Assembly (NCBI GenBank): GCA_025024175.1
Contig: QCXZ01000001.1
Span: 18,104,001-18,168,000 of the forward strand
Source of the DNA: Rhyzopertha dominica
Lineage: Eukaryota > Arthropoda > Insecta > Coleoptera > Bostrichidae
DNA: 64,000 nt
Direction: 5' to 3'
The notes below the pieces were generated by a model that worked only from the letters and a program-made list of their open reading frames with translations, was not told the origin of the DNA and did no database searches. Below are positions 35,178 through 48,270 of the stretch, piece by piece (position 1 is the stretch's first letter; each line of letters opens with the position of its first letter). The translations under genes were made by a program, and so were the position numbers.

Positions 35178-36800
35178 AATCATCTGCTCTGGTCAATCTA
35201 CTTCTTAACCACAGCGTGCGCGGTGAGAGCCAAGGCCCTCAGCGCCATCTAGGCGGAACACTATATACCAGGTGAATTACAACTATAGCAACCCTACTTG
35301 AGGAGCCCAAACAAGAACGAAACTAGTCGTGGGATCCGAGTAGATTGACCAGCGAAGATGATAATAAATTCACATGTATCGCTTACGGAGACGCTCCTCC
35401 GATGCCATCGATAGGGACCTGCACTAGGTCGTAAGTGGTTGCCATAGTTGCAACCCACCTAGTATGCAGTGTTCCGCCTAGGTGGCGCTGAGGGCCTTCG
35501 CTCTCACTTACATTTATACCGCATGCTGCGGTTAAGGCGGCAGTCTGCTTTGGTCAATGCACTTGGTATCCCTACTGAGGAGCTCAAACAAGGGCAAAAC
35601 TAGTCGTGGGGTCCGAGTAGATTGAACACAGTAGATGATCACGGAGACGCTTCTCTGGTGCCATCGATAGGGACCTGCGCTAGGTCGTAAGTGGCAGCTG
35701 TAGTTAAAACTAGAGGTGGGCGTTCTAGATCATTTTGGTGAATAGTTCAATTTTATCGTTCAAAATGAACTAGTTCCAATTCGCTGACCGCTTCCCATTT
35801 CGTAGTCCTGCAGTTGATATATGTACTTGTGGACTTGTGCCATTAGTGCCATACAACAGCTGATTACCGTTCTGCGATAGCTACACGTCGTGTATATTTG
35901 AGATACGAAATCTAATAGGTGCTTTAATTGATAATGAAACTGACATATTTTTATATTTGTAATTAATTTAATGGCTTTGGAAATAACATAGTTATAGCGA
36001 AAGTAATATTAATAACTTCACAAATAATAATAAAACAATCAAAATAATTGCTGTTAAAGACAAATAGATAGGTAACCTCTGTGCAAGCGTGCGGGACATT
36101 TATGTTTATCAATCATCATCTGCATACTAATTATTCATTAAAAATTAAACGTTTGTAAGGTATAACCTATTATGTATTCTAATGTTTGTTAAATTTAGCA
36201 TTGTTTTTGTATATTTTAAGATTGTACTACCTACTTCAACCGGTCCTGATTTTAAACACACCGTGGTACGTATTATACTGAAATGCTTAAGGCCATTTCA
36301 AAAGTACCAGCAATATTTAGGTATTGATATAATAATTACATATTTGGTATATGACTGTCCTATTCCAAAATTCTGGCTTGCAACACAATGTTAAATAAAA
36401 ATGCCAAATAGCGAAACGAGGACTGCGAGACTGCGACGCCATTGTTTGCTATACATTGCGAAATAGCTTTATTATATCGTTCACCCGGCCGCACATCGTA
36501 ATTCGCGTGTTCGTTCACGAAAAGATACATATTCGGTCGTTCGTCCTTCCCATAGGTCATAGATCGCTCGCGGTTGTTCAATCGTCCAATGCAAACTGCA
36601 CATCTGTGTCAGTCCAGTATCATACAAGTCCCTTGCATCGTTCAAAACGAACTAGTTCATTTTATCCTGACGAACGAGATCGGCGCAACTGAATAGTACA
36701 CTTCGTTCGTTCGTTCACGAACTTCCCACCTGTAGTTAAAACCCACCTAGTATGTGCAGTGTTCTGCTAGATGGCGCTGCGGACCTTGGCTCTCACATAC
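35178..36800. repeat. Tandem and inverted repeat locus interrupted by a hAT element
   Basis: Unit 1 (35178-35520) contains a perfect 14-bp inverted repeat, CTGGTCAATCTACT at 35189 with its complement at 35339, extendable outwards by ATCATCT. It also holds a second inverted pair around CCGCCTAG(G/A)TGGCGCTGAGGG. Unit 2 (about 35545-35710 plus 36735-36800) repeats much of unit 1, including ACTAGTCGTGGG and CCATCGATAGGGACCTGC, but is split by the element at 35711-36734. Confidence 0.75.
35711..36734. mobile_element. Non-autonomous hAT transposon, 1024 bp
   Basis: The ends TAGAGGTGGG and CCCACCTGTA are inverted repeats with one mismatch. A perfect 8-bp duplication, GTTAAAAC, lies at 35703-35710 and 36735-36742. 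Subterminal GTTCGTTCACGAA and GAACTAGTTC words occur at both ends. The related unoccupied sequence at about 35448-35465 (TAGTTGCAACCCACCTAG) shows the site before insertion. No transposase frame was found. Confidence 0.9.
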
Positions 36801-39800
36801 ACAATATTTTACTGGGAGACTGGGTAGGTGAATGTGGTGTAGGCATACCCACAGTTAATGTTCCGATACTTAGAAAGATATTAACAGCTAAAAATTATCA
36901 AAGTCGGTAAAGGAAGTCAGTTATCTAAGGCAAAGGAGTATATTACTTCCCCAAGAAATAATTTTATTCAGGTTTCCATACCACTCCAATGTAGAATGTA
37001 AATACCAGCGAGATGTGGACGGGCTGTGTTTTGGTACATGGTAAAGTCCATGCGGCTCTCTCCGCAACACGATTAAATGTGAAACAAAAAATTACATCCT
37101 GCACTCTTTGAATTCGTGGTAACAAATACATGCTAAATAGCGCGTCCACTAGCCTTAAAACTACAATTACAACCCAGGTCTGAGAATACTTTTACCTCAC
37201 TTCTAGATTACCAAATTTCCAGTTAGTCTTAATTCGAGTAAATTGTAAAGAATGTTGATAATTCGATGGAACTACACTAAGCTCAAATATAACAATGAGA
37301 GCACGTCACGGAATAATACCTCAAATACTCCTCAAGGACTACTCTTCACCCCCACGATTTCACCGCCACTCTCGCCATTTTTTCCCAAACAGCTTCTTTC
37401 TAATATCGCAAACATAATCCTCTTTAATATCAATATCCGCTAACGGGCAACCGGGCCTGGAGCTCCCCAGCACGATCTCCCACCGCCCCCTGTCTCCAGG
37501 GAGATGTAGAGAGATAACAGTGTGATGAGCCCGACTGAACACCCTTGCTAATCTCGCATTGATTATATACGCAATATTAGATAACACTTCCCTTCACCTA
37601 GGACCCGCACCTACGTGGATGCGGACTCCCGCTGTTTCAGACTCGATTAAAACGTGTTGTGTGCAAATAAAATGTGTTCAAGTCCCTGGGCGCATATGCA
37701 AGCGATACGGGGATAACTAGGGACCGTTTTATGAAAGTAATTGAGTTCGTAGCGAATGGGCGGCGAAAAAGTTATGACGTGTTAATAGCCCTTTTTGAAG
37801 AAAAGAAAGAAACAAAAGGGGTTCACACATTCATTTTACTTTGTTGTTTTGTACCGCACATTTTTAACTACAAATGGAGACGATAGCAAGTATTAAAGAA
37901 ACTTCCGGAAGAAAGATCCTTTATTGCCGCGGGTTAATTGGTAGATATCATGTGATCAGTGAAGAAAAAGGTATGCAAAAAGATTGCAAAAAACGGCTTT
38001 CCCTGTATTTTAAGGTAGGCTGGGGTATTAGGAAAAACATGTCACACTTCAGACGCAAAAAGCTTGAAATGAAAGACCTTGTTAAGCTTTGTAGTCTACT
38101 ACCACTTAAAAGTCTTGGCACGAGCAGAGATCATAATTATCTCGTGCGACTGGTATCTGTCATTCCATCTCACAAAATAAAAATCGACAGAAAGGGTAGG
38201 AAGCAATCTTTGTGCTTGTTTTATAGGTTTCGAGAATAAAAAAAACTGAAGATATATTTAAAGGCGTTTGAATGGTATACTAATGTAATATATAACGGTT
38301 GCGGTGGTTTTAGAAAATATCAGAAACACAATTAAACCTACTACAAATATAATAATTATCCTGTCAAGGGCCAATCACTACAATTTCAGCTAACCATAAA
38401 ATCTCCACCTTCTCCAAGGAATCGAGATTTGAAAGATGAAAAAAGTTTACAGAGACTTTTATCCCGATGATATCGTTTACAACATGGAGCTTAATATGGC
38501 TATCGGAAAAACCCGAAGTAACATTCGCTTGATTTAGAACAATAACACAAATGAAGGGAGAAATCAAACTAATTCCAAAAAAAAGCAAACTAAGCTGCAT
38601 GGGAAGCCTGGGACATTTTATGAAACATGAGGCTGTATACGCACCCGCATCAGGCAAAGCAGAAAAGAAGATTCTGTTAAATCTATCTGCATGAATTTTA
38701 TGACAAAATTTCCTTTACCCAACGGCAACGTGGTTACTTACGTTGTCAATTATAGTTTTATACAGTTAATAGGTATAGAGCGTTTGCCAGACGCAGCTTC
38801 AATTTATATATTATTGTATTAATAATAGAGGTAACAATTTTGAGCCATTTCTTCATTAGAAGAATTAAGTAAATAGAAATATTGTTTTAATGTTCGATAA
38901 TGTATCTTGTATCTACACAGTACCAGAACTTTCTTGGGTATTTTCGATAAATGAGATGGGTATTATTGAACATTTGGTTCCAAGCATGGCAAGTTTTCCG
39001 ATGTAAATATAAAAATGAAAAAAGAAGGAACAAGCATAACAACGTAGTTATAATATGGGTAAAAAGAAAACAGCATCAAAGCACAATAAGAATAATTAGC
39101 ACTGATAACTCATACCGCCGGATGAACGGATTAAAACATGCGTCATGTTACAGACAACTCTGTTTCATTTGCTGTAAATATGACTCCGACTAAGCGTCTT
39201 CAAATTGAAAAACTCATAGCTTCAGATTGGATTGTCCGATTTCGATTTTCTAAACCCGAGCATGTAGAGCATGAAATTGGCATTGAAGTGAACTTAATAG
39301 TGACTGTAGCGCCAACTGCAGAGATCTTACCCGGACTTTATGAAAACTTCTTAACGCTTTAGAAAAGCTAGGGTGGAGGAGACTGGCACTGTGTAAACAA
39401 ACATTCTAAACCTAGGTGTATTGCATATATACTGTTTAGCTAATTTATACTAAGTACAAAAAATTAGAAGGAGCAAAAGAAGGACAATTATTTGGACTTA
39501 CCCGTAAGTAATGCCACCGATTTTCTTGTACCTACTATCCAAATAACCTGCAACAATAAAGAATGAATACAAATGCGAAGCCGATTGAAATGAAGCAGCG
39601 TGCCATATTTATAACTTCAAATCATGCCACCCCAAAATAAATACATACATACATACAAATAATGTGGACCCGTAAATTTCATGTTACAGGTACTTACCAT
39701 TTGAAGTCAAGATGGTAACAAGTGCCCGAGTTGGCAGTGAGAAATTTCTCTAGTTTATTGTGTACTTATTATTATATTGTCGATGGTTTAGTGTGGCACT

Positions 39801-40590
39801 ATTGCAATATTCGGAAATGTTGGACTGTTTTTAGTGGAACTAGAAACTTTTAGTGGGAATGTACCTAAGAGAATTACTGATAAACTGTAGAAAGTAGGCA
39901 TTAAATATGTTTCTGGAATTTGAAACAAAAAAATCGTCAAAGTACTCGAAAAATTGCTATATAAATCATTCATTTAGTTAGCAAAATACATTTCACCTTT
40001 CATTATGCTCATCGTTGCCTCACAATTGGGTATTTTCGCAATTTTTGAAAATAGTGCGAAGGGCAAGTGTATATGGCCTTAGTTGCATATCATTTTGAAC
40101 ATTCTATTTGATGTAATTACAGGAATAACTAACAATACTTTCAAAACTGAAAAATTTCCGCGTAACACAGCCTCTTGCGGTTGCGCAGTCGTGTGACGTA
40201 ATTTATCATATTCGCCAATTGTAACAATGATATTTTCAGGGTTAATACACATTTAATCAGTCCATCCAGTTTCGAAATGGAATGAACACCCAACACATTG
40301 TAGAATAAATGCAAAAGGTGCAAATCTGATGCTAAAAAAGATGTAAAGTGAGATTCGATAACTGTCAAAAATGAGAGGTTATATGACTTTATGCGGCACC
40401 CGTTTTCGATACTGCTTGTTTTTGGACATTATTCAAATGAGCATTGCTTAAAAAATACATAAAAACATTGCTTTTTATTTTGGAGATTGTTTTTTGTATA
40501 TGGCACATTCCCATTTGCTTATAAGTGTAGACGACCTTCTTCAGGGACCTGAACCTGAGTCAGAAAATAAGCGAAAGTCCTTGGACAGAA
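36801..40590. other. Non-coding stretch with unassigned frames
   Basis: Plus frames at 37674-37886 (70 codons), 37874-38239 (121 codons) and 39138-39362 (74 codons), and a minus frame at 38364-38657 (97 codons), show no recognisable motif. I could not decide whether any is an exon. A GC-richer patch at about 37320-37650 keeps CpGs. A short CATA microsatellite lies at about 39637-39657. Confidence 0.35.
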
Positions 40591-41060
40591 TCCGCTCAGC
40601 ATTTGTCGCCATCGAAAAGTACTGCGATCGTGAAGGTCACGCTGGAGTTTCGCCCTTTATCCACATCCATCAAAGCAGGAACGCGACGGATTAATAACCG
40701 GGTCGTCAGTGGAGGTGTTGGAAGGCGAGCTGGTACGGCAGGTAACCCGGTAGGTGTAGCCGCCGCTGTCACGGTTACTACGGCAACGTACAAACTGTCC
40801 AGTCATGGCGGCGGATTGAAACCTAATAATTAATTACTCTGGCATGCTGTTCGTCAGCATGACGTATATTGCAGCCAGAGTTTGAGGTTATAATGACTCG
40901 GGAGAATTTCCGAGAAGAGGAACGCGGACCTAATTTTCAAATGGTGAATTGCAACGCCAAGAACCTGGAGGAAGTTTGAGACACTTTCAAGGCAAATCTA
41001 ATCGCTCATTTTGCAAAAAGAAGCAGGCTACTCCACGACGTTAATTGTTATATCGCTAAT
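40590..41060. promoter_or_regulatory. Candidate conserved non-coding or exonic block
   Basis: CpG-rich compared with its surroundings, with low homopolymer content. It contains TAATTAATTAC, followed by a GCATGCTG...CAGCATGAC hairpin. Overlapping plus frames (40494-40694, 40603-40833) and a minus frame (40596-40793) lack motifs. It could be an unrecognised exon, but no splice pattern could be confirmed. Confidence 0.28.
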
Positions 41061-41950
41061 TCAGGCGTACATAGTCAATAATAACCAAACTGTAATTTAA
41101 TTCGTAAGTATATCTGCATCAAAATTATTTGTGGTGGATCGGACGGATTCGACATTTGCCGCAAATCTTTTCGCTTTTAATGTTTTCTCAATTTTATCAA
41201 GAAATAGTAATCAGTCAGTGCTAAATCCGGAGAATACATGTTGCAATAATTATCGACTGAAGCCGTTTTTCTGCAAATTTCTTACTTATGTACTATACTT
41301 AAAAGTTTACTATAATGCATTCCAGTCCCAAGTTACTTCGGCTTTCTCCAGAAAATTTGAAACAGAAATGTTACTTGCCGATCTTTAATACACTTATTTT
41401 TGAGTTGATTTGCAGCCCTGGATCATTTTAGTGGATTCATATTTAGTCCACAATGATAAGACGATGCAAAAATGTTAGCAATTTGTTTTTCCAAATAGCA
41501 TTTTTAATAACTACTGATGCATGTCAGAATTTTGATTCATACGTTGATAAGCTATGTATGACATACGTACATACCATTATGTTCAGTAAACTGGAAGCCG
41601 ATTAGCTGATCTTCAAAAATGATGCTCTGGACAGGTTGTAACTTTATCTTCCAAGGTGGTCACAGAAATTGGTCTTTGAGAACAAAAACCTTTATCACGA
41701 TGCAAAACCTAAGCTGTATATTCTAAAATATAATATATCTTGTGCATTTTCTATACCTGCAATATTCCATTACTCCACCCATTTAACTTCGAGAGTCGTG
41801 CAGTAAATAACGAGGCAAATAACTCTAGCTCTAAAACGGTCTATTTAATCAAGAGAGAACCTTGATTATCTTTTAACACAACCCTAGTAACTTTTATACA
41901 ATTGTTCCATTGTTATTACAATTTTTGTGTGCTTCTCTTTGACTGATCAA
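41061..41950. other. Non-coding, nothing recognised
   Basis: A plus frame of 85 codons (41131-41388) has no motif. No repeats or RNA genes were seen. Confidence 0.4.
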
Positions 41951-41954
41951 GCCA

Positions 41955-42560
41955 TTTTAACGTCTTGCTTTGATTGGAAATGTTTTCCGCAGAGAGCCTC
42001 TTTGAGTAGTCCAAGCAAATGGAAGTATGATAAGACAATGTCAGCGCTTTTAGGGGGATATGGAAAGGATTTCCCACCACAGTTTTTGAAGTGTATCTTG
42101 AGTTAATTGAACCGTATGAAGGTGACCGTTGTCATGAAGCAAAATTATAGCTACAATCTGGAGTCCACGATATTTTGTGCGAATGGCAAACCTTATTGTG
42201 TTTTCGAGTAAATCACTGTAGTACTGGATGTTGATGTTCATTGTTCTTAAAAATAGACACAGTAGATAGCTTCTTGCGAACCCTAGAATACTGACAGCAT
42301 GACTGTACACCTACAGATGGCTAGGACTTAAATGTTTTCCGAGCGAGATAATCCGTATGCTTCCACTCAAGGCTTTGCCGCTAGACTGCGGCTCAAAGTG
42401 GTTTAATCAAATCTAATAATTCTAAAAAATGCTATTTTTCTACTAAACATTCTGTTTTCAGTTGTTGAGATGCTTTCTTTGTGGGTTTCTGTAAATCATC
42501 TAGGCACCCATCTCGCACAGTTTTTCTTTGTACTTCAGCTTTTTCTGAATAACGTTATGC
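41955..42560 (-). pseudogene. Dead mariner (DD34D-type) transposase
   Basis: Read on the minus strand and allowing frame changes, it follows a mariner transposase in order. First comes VHNVIQKKLKY then CARWVP, then HFEPQSSGKALSG. Next are ILGFARSYLLC and NINIQYYSDLL, then IILLHDNGHLHTVQLTQDTL and GKHFQSKQDVK. These match the H.T......CARWVPR, GDETW-flanking, LLHDNA.PH and GKRF.....V blocks of the family. The second catalytic Asp (in HDN) is visible. The first (GDE) and third (PSDYHLF) are lost. Stops and indels confirm inactivity. Terminal repeats were not identified. Confidence 0.82.
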
Positions 42561-42954
42561 ACTGTTCCAACGGTTCAACGGTAACACGCAGTGTACTAAG
42601 TTAACGCGTCAATTTGAGATTCGAGGGAGCACGTTTCAACTTCGAGTAATCGTACACTTTGTTGCTCACCAGAGACACTTATACGGCCGGTTTAAGCAAT
42701 TATTTCAGTACGCTCTGAAAATAATGCCGAAGATCTCACTACTTTTGATAACTTCTGTTACTAAAAATATAATCACTGCACGCAACCCTTTTTGTGGTAC
42801 AATCAATCCTAGGGCGAATTCGCCCACACCATCAAGCTTTCAAGTTAAACTTTTGGAGGTTATGTTTACAGCTGATCAGATACCATCACGAGGATACCAA
42901 CTTGACGTCTCGAAAGTATTGTAATGATTAAATAAAGTGCTAGAGTAATCTGTC

Positions 42955-43787
42955 CACTGATCTCTAAATAACTGGATGTCGCTTACATACCAAAATGCAT
43001 GTAAATTATTTGTGATAGGTTTAAGCCACCTTAGCGCTTCTAGCCGCTGGTCCTCGTACTAAAATTTTGACAAAGGTTCGCTTCTGCAATAAATATGACG
43101 TTAATGATTGTCGGTTAAAATCGTGAACTCATCACCTTTCTGCAGATTTCCAAAAGATGATCGTTGTAGTGTTCGAGTGAGACACATGTGCCGTACTAAC
43201 TGGACGTTACATTTACTCGTAACCACATTATATAGTCAAGAATCTAACCTAAAATTTGAACGCGCCGTTAAATCACTGATCTCTAAATAACTGGATGTCG
43301 CATAAGTCATTCAAAACTGTGATAAGTAGTCACCATGCCGCTGGTACTCGTACTATCAATTTAACGGCGCGTTCAAATTTTAGGTTAGATCCTTAATATG
43401 GTTATGAGTAAATGTAACATCCAGTTTGTACTGTACATGTTTCTTACTCAAACACTACAACGATCATCTTTTGGAAATCTGCAGACAGATGATGAGTTCA
43501 CGATTTTAACCGTCAATCATTAACGTTATATTTACCGCAGAAGCGAAACTTTGTCAAAATTTTAGTACAAGGACCAGTGGCTAGGCGCTAAAGTGGCGTA
43601 AATCTATCACAAATAATTTACCTACATGCATTTTGGTATGTAAGCGACATCCAGTTATTTAGAGATCAGTGCGTTAAATTGACAGTACGAGTACCAGCGG
43701 CATGGTGGCGCAAAGGGTTTCTACTTATCCAGTACTTATCACAGTTTTGAATGACTTATGTGACATACAGTTATTTAGAGATCAGTG
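42955..43787. mobile_element. Compound hairpin hAT-like MITE, A-B-A'-B'
   Basis: It starts CACTGATCTCTAAATAACTG and ends with the complement. The same end sequence recurs internally at 43274 and, inverted, at 43671. Segment A (42955-43273) is inverted as A' (about 43363-43671). Segment B (43274-43362) is inverted as B' (43672-43787). The flanks AATCTGTC (42947) and AATCTGCC (43788) are an 8-bp duplication with one mismatch. No coding frame. It can be read as one element nested in another of its own family, or as an arm duplication. Confidence 0.82.
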
Positions 43788-43795
43788 AATCTGCC

Positions 43796-45520
43796 GCGCT
43801 ATNCGCNAAGTGAACCTCGTAATTAGATTACCTACCAAAACAGCCGCGCTAATATTTGTTCTGCCTATTTAGTAGAAGTGTTTGCTAAGGTGATCGACGT
43901 AAATTAAAACTTAAGACCGATTCGGTATTTGTTGATATACTATCATCTAGTGTATGTAAAAGGACGCACCATTTTTGCTACCCCTTGTGCATTACTTGAA
44001 AAACAAATATTTCGCGTGCGTGGTATAATTAGAAATATAAACCAGAGACTGCTTTTTCAAAATCATCAAAAATTATCTCATCTCAGTAGACTTGTATAAC
44101 TTCTAAATAGAAACTGTAGATGGTATAAGAAGTCATGCTTTATACTTTATAAGTATATATAAGTATATAAATATATATATTAACAAGCATGAATGCCCTA
44201 TGAAAATCTTATTTTATCTCATTAAAGAATTGGTCTGTATTCAATGATCATCATCCCATGCCAAGATGGGACTGATATTTCGACATCTGATGCCTTAGGC
44301 AATCCTACTTTAAGAAATTTTCAGGAATCGTTCTTGGGCGTTATCTTGTAAAATGTTCGGCGTAACTTCGTTTAAAATAAAGAAATGCACTAAATAAACA
44401 ATTTTTTATTAGTATTTTACTCACAAAAACACAAAAAAAATTGTGAATATTATCATGGGTTATTGTAGAGCTTCAACAGAATATCTCAATAAAACCTCAA
44501 ACAAAAAGTACTGGGTGGCTGTATCCTAACTTTAAGCTGAAATGAATATGACAAAGGTTAATCATTTAAAGTAATTTTATTTCACTGGGCTCTTATTTTG
44601 CTAGTTCTTACCGACTGTAACACGCGGTAGTTCGTAAGGCCACGCTAGATGACGCGCAAAATGACCGGGCAATAAGCAATGTAATTCTCTGTACTTACAG
44701 ACCGTGCCAAACTACATCGAATTTTGTAAAACTGCCGCTAGATGATCTAAATGCATTATTACAAAACGACCTCCAAAGTGGGGTGTAAAACATGTCTTCG
44801 TCAAAGGTTTAATATAGTCATTAATTCTCAATGTCTTTCTGTCAGAGGCTTGCAAGTGTTCAAGTTCAAATAAGAAGAAAAAGCAGTTACAATGGGAATT
44901 GATTTTACTTGCAATATTATTACTAGAGTTAACAATGGAAAATAGTGGTAGTAGTGGTAATAAGAGATACATACTAAATATCAGACTTGATATGTTTTAC
45001 ATTGTTTTAGTGAACAAGAAACTAACACCATTAGATGATTTTTACATTAAGAAACCACAGTTTTGCAAAAGAGATATGGCATATCTTAGATGAGGAGTAC
45101 TAGTTCAAAACCGTGAGTTTAGCGCATATGCCTGACCTGTTACCAAAAACCAATAGCCACCATTTCAACGGTGTCTGATAAGACGTCAATCATAGCAAAT
45201 TTTGACAAATATTCTGCAATATATGTCAAAAGCAGTGATACAACATGATTTTCTGTGCAGGTTATAAGTGTTATAAGTACAAAATGCATTCCAATCGAAT
45301 AGGTTCATCCTTAACTTTGCTAGCTAGATTTCCTAAGGTATACTTACGCTAGTACATAATGGTGATTGGTATCAGTTGGCAACACTGTGGGTTATTACAT
45401 GCAGTGTATATTTTTAATCCTCGTCTAAGCTGTGAACAATTAATTAGATTATAATCTTTCATATATCCCCGAAAATATTGTTGCGGTATCAGCGCCATCT
45501 GTGTACCCGAGTTGCGGGCG
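43796..45520. other. Non-coding stretch with one repeat fragment
   Basis: An AT microsatellite lies near 44150-44180. A fragment of the repeat seen at 2620-2700 lies at 44530-44605. The two short frames at 44712-44972 and 44899-45093 have no motif. Confidence 0.4.
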
Positions 45521-45809
45521 TGTAGATACGGTGTAGTAGGACACTGAAAGTAGTAATCCTAGCGACAGACAGATGGCAGGGAATGTTGAGACTCCAGAGA
45601 ATTCTAACAATCGAACCTTTGCGAAGTGTCGATAGCGTCTGGAAGGTGTCGCTTCTGGAATTTTCGATAGGGACATAAATGCGACGGAGAGAACGTGGGC
45701 AGTTCTAAGTTCTAATATCGGTTATCAGCGAGCGAAAGGCTTAGTGAAGCATCTGTATTTAGTGCAATTAGTCAGAAATCCGCAGTTTTCGAACCTCGTA
45801 TTCGTAACA
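45521..45809 (+). mobile_element. Solo LTR of the gypsy-like family
   Basis: Homologous to 10922-11324, starting TGTAGATA and ending GTAACA, but about 110 bp shorter through an internal deletion near the 3' part. The TATA box has decayed (ACATAAATG against TATAAATAG). No internal retroelement sequence is attached on either side, so it is a solo LTR, probably left by LTR-LTR recombination. No target duplication is visible. Confidence 0.72.
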
Positions 45810-47780
45810 ATATAATAACATTATATATTTTTTCCAGTAACACATAAAGTATAAAAATACCATTTATTTATATAGCCATCTACAATCCTCATTATAGGCT
45901 CGTAACTCGTAAAGAATGTTGAATTAAAAATTAGATCTATAAAACATATTTGTTTATTAAGTATGGTTCACTAACATTTTACCATATGCTAAGAGAAAAT
46001 TTAATTTAGCATATAAATATAGTTTCATAAAGATAGCTAATTCTTTTGTTTTAACTACATAAATTCCTGAAGTAAAGTTATATAATAGTAATTAATGGAT
46101 GAGGTGATACAAATTACCAAAATCCAACGAACAGTAAAATTTATATTTTATTCTTTATTATCATTGCCCTTACACCAATGTGATATTTCCTTGGATTAGA
46201 CATCTAATCGCTTCACTTTATTAAAAACTTCGAATAAGTGAGGTTTTAATTTTCCAACCCCGAACAAAGGCACATGCCAAGCATTTAATATTTTACACCA
46301 GTGAAAGTGTGGCGGCACCTTTCACCGCTCCTCAGTGCCTCTGCTTTTTAGTCCGTCCCTCTGCAGGATGTTTAATATCCCCTATTATTGGATACCCCCG
46401 CTGACAACTGTCAATGGACCCGATCACGTGTGCTGCTTCCGCATTACGCACCTTCTAGATTTATTCACCTGCAAAATTCTTCGTGTTAAAGTTATTAATA
46501 ATGCAATAGAGTAGCATAGGCTTTTAAATTTTCGTTTATATTGACTTTTACTAGACTTGCCGTATACTAATAATAAACAGAGTTTGTCTATGGAATGTTT
46601 TGAATTTTCTGCTACCAACTGATGGTTTATTAACAAATGTTATTGTGTCATTAAAAAAGACCGCTGCAAACTGAATCAATACTTCCACATCCAATTGTCA
46701 AAATGACATTTATGTTTTTATTTTTTATACTATACGATTAGTAATCAGGTTTTGAGCATTTTTTTCTCTCTACACATTTTTTCTAAGACAAACAGTCCTC
46801 GTAATATTAGCAAAAATATAAAATCGTTTTTTTCCAAATAATTCGAAAATTATTAACTTAACAAAAAAATTACAACAATGCTTTCTGACCAGAAATTTGA
46901 TTTTCTATATAATACCAAGATTAAAAAAAATCGTACGAGCAGGGTCCAAAATACGTTTTTTGGAAATATTTCGAAAATGTCAAAATTTTCTAAGACACTT
47001 TTTGTGAGAAATTTTATTTTCTATCTGATGGTATTTCCATTTGTTGAATATATTAAATTTATTCGGAGATATTTAGGAAAACCCGCTTTCTTTAAGTGAC
47101 GCTTTTTTGCTTCTAAACAGTTTGCTGCACCGAAAATTTATAAGAACGAATAATACTCGCAGTTATAATACTAATCACATACTAAAACTAAAAAAAAATA
47201 AAAAAATTTGCAAAAGGGGTAGTTACCCCCCAATTTCGCCACCTTCCCGATATCCTACTTACCCCACAAACAATAGGTCGAGGTTTATACGTTTGCCAAA
47301 TTTCAATTTCATATATTAAGTCTTTCGAAAATTATCGTGTCCACAAACAATACCACAGACACAGACAAGAAATTTGTTTTTGCTTAAATTTTGTTTTTTT
47401 GCGTTTCCGACCATTTCAAAACGAATGAGCAAACAAAATTTTTTGAAAATTTTTTTCGCGATACAATACTTTCCTTCCGTTGGATGTGGAAGTCATTAAA
47501 TGTTTTGGCCATTTTTCTGTTTTATTGCAAATTTAATTTAGTTGGACGTGAAAAACGGAAATTTTTTGGTCTTGGATTTTGCGAAACAGTTGGCTTGCAT
47601 GAATCGATAGAATATTATTTCTTTAACGAAGTACTATCAAGAATTTATAGGTACATATTCAAAAAACTAAAAAAAGCACATAATAATTAATCATAAATAA
47701 TGTTCAAGAGACCACCGTTATTGCCAATGCATGTATTGCACTGTTTTAAAGCAAAAAATGAAGCTTTTATAATAGAACGC
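45810..47780. other. Non-coding stretch
   Basis: A GC-richer patch at about 46290-46450 includes TCACGTG. From 46680 to 47690 three plus frames (73, 70 and 99 codons) are rich in Phe, Lys, Ile and Asn, as expected from AT-rich DNA, and have no motif. No bounded repeat found. Confidence 0.4.
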
Positions 47781-47784
47781 CTAT

Positions 47785-48270
47785 CGATTCATAACTTCTT
47801 CAACGGCTTCCTTAAGGTCTTCTTTCATAACCTCTGGAGTAAACTTTAATTGTTTCCCATATCAGAAATGTCAAATCGAAAGATAGGGAGATGGTGGAGG
47901 CCAAACTGATCCGCTTCTTCCAATTTAGCAGTTGTGTAAAACTTTATTTAAATAATTTCACACTTCACTCATTTTGTGAGGGGGTGCTTCGTCTTAATGA
48001 TACCACTGTAGTATTGCGCTAGTCTGTAAATGAAGTTCATCCAATATATTTTGTAATTCCTTTTGCATGAAACTGAGATAATGAACACCATTTAAAGACC
48101 CGTTAAAACTATGCGGACCACGAACTGTTAACCCTATGACGGCACATTATACATTAAAGCCGAATTTTCAATTGGGCCTCCGCCGTTCAACATAACTAGG
48201 ATTTTCCTGCATCCAGAGATGTTCGGTATGCCTATTGGACACTCACAACAAAATCAGAATAGACAATAAA
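47785..48270 (-). pseudogene. Dead Tc1/mariner-superfamily (DDE_3-like) transposase fragment
   Basis: The minus-strand translation runs LWMQENPSYV, then SFNGSLNGVHYLSFMQKEL. It continues with DEAPPHKMSEV, NYLNKVLHNC and IGRSGSVWPPPSPYLS. These align in order with the ENP.W, GPYFF.G.L.G..YL..L, QQDGAPAH, VR.YLN..FP..WIGR and WP.RSPDLTP blocks of a common insect transposase family. The Asp of QDGAPAH is present. The Asp of SPDLTP has become Tyr, and stops interrupt the frame. It belongs to a different family from the mariner remnant at 41955-42560. Confidence 0.75.

Noticed and set aside
37674..38239. Adjacent plus frames of 70 and 121 codons as a two-exon gene
   Set aside because: No motif, no plausible joining signal between them, and ordinary background composition.
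40494..40833. Overlapping frames that might be an exon of a regulatory gene
   Set aside because: No recognisable domain, three overlapping frames on both strands, and no splice pattern I could defend; kept only as a CpG-retaining block.
46878..47690. Three plus frames rich in Phe, Lys and Asn
   Set aside because: Composition is what AT-rich non-coding DNA yields; no motif or conserved spacing.
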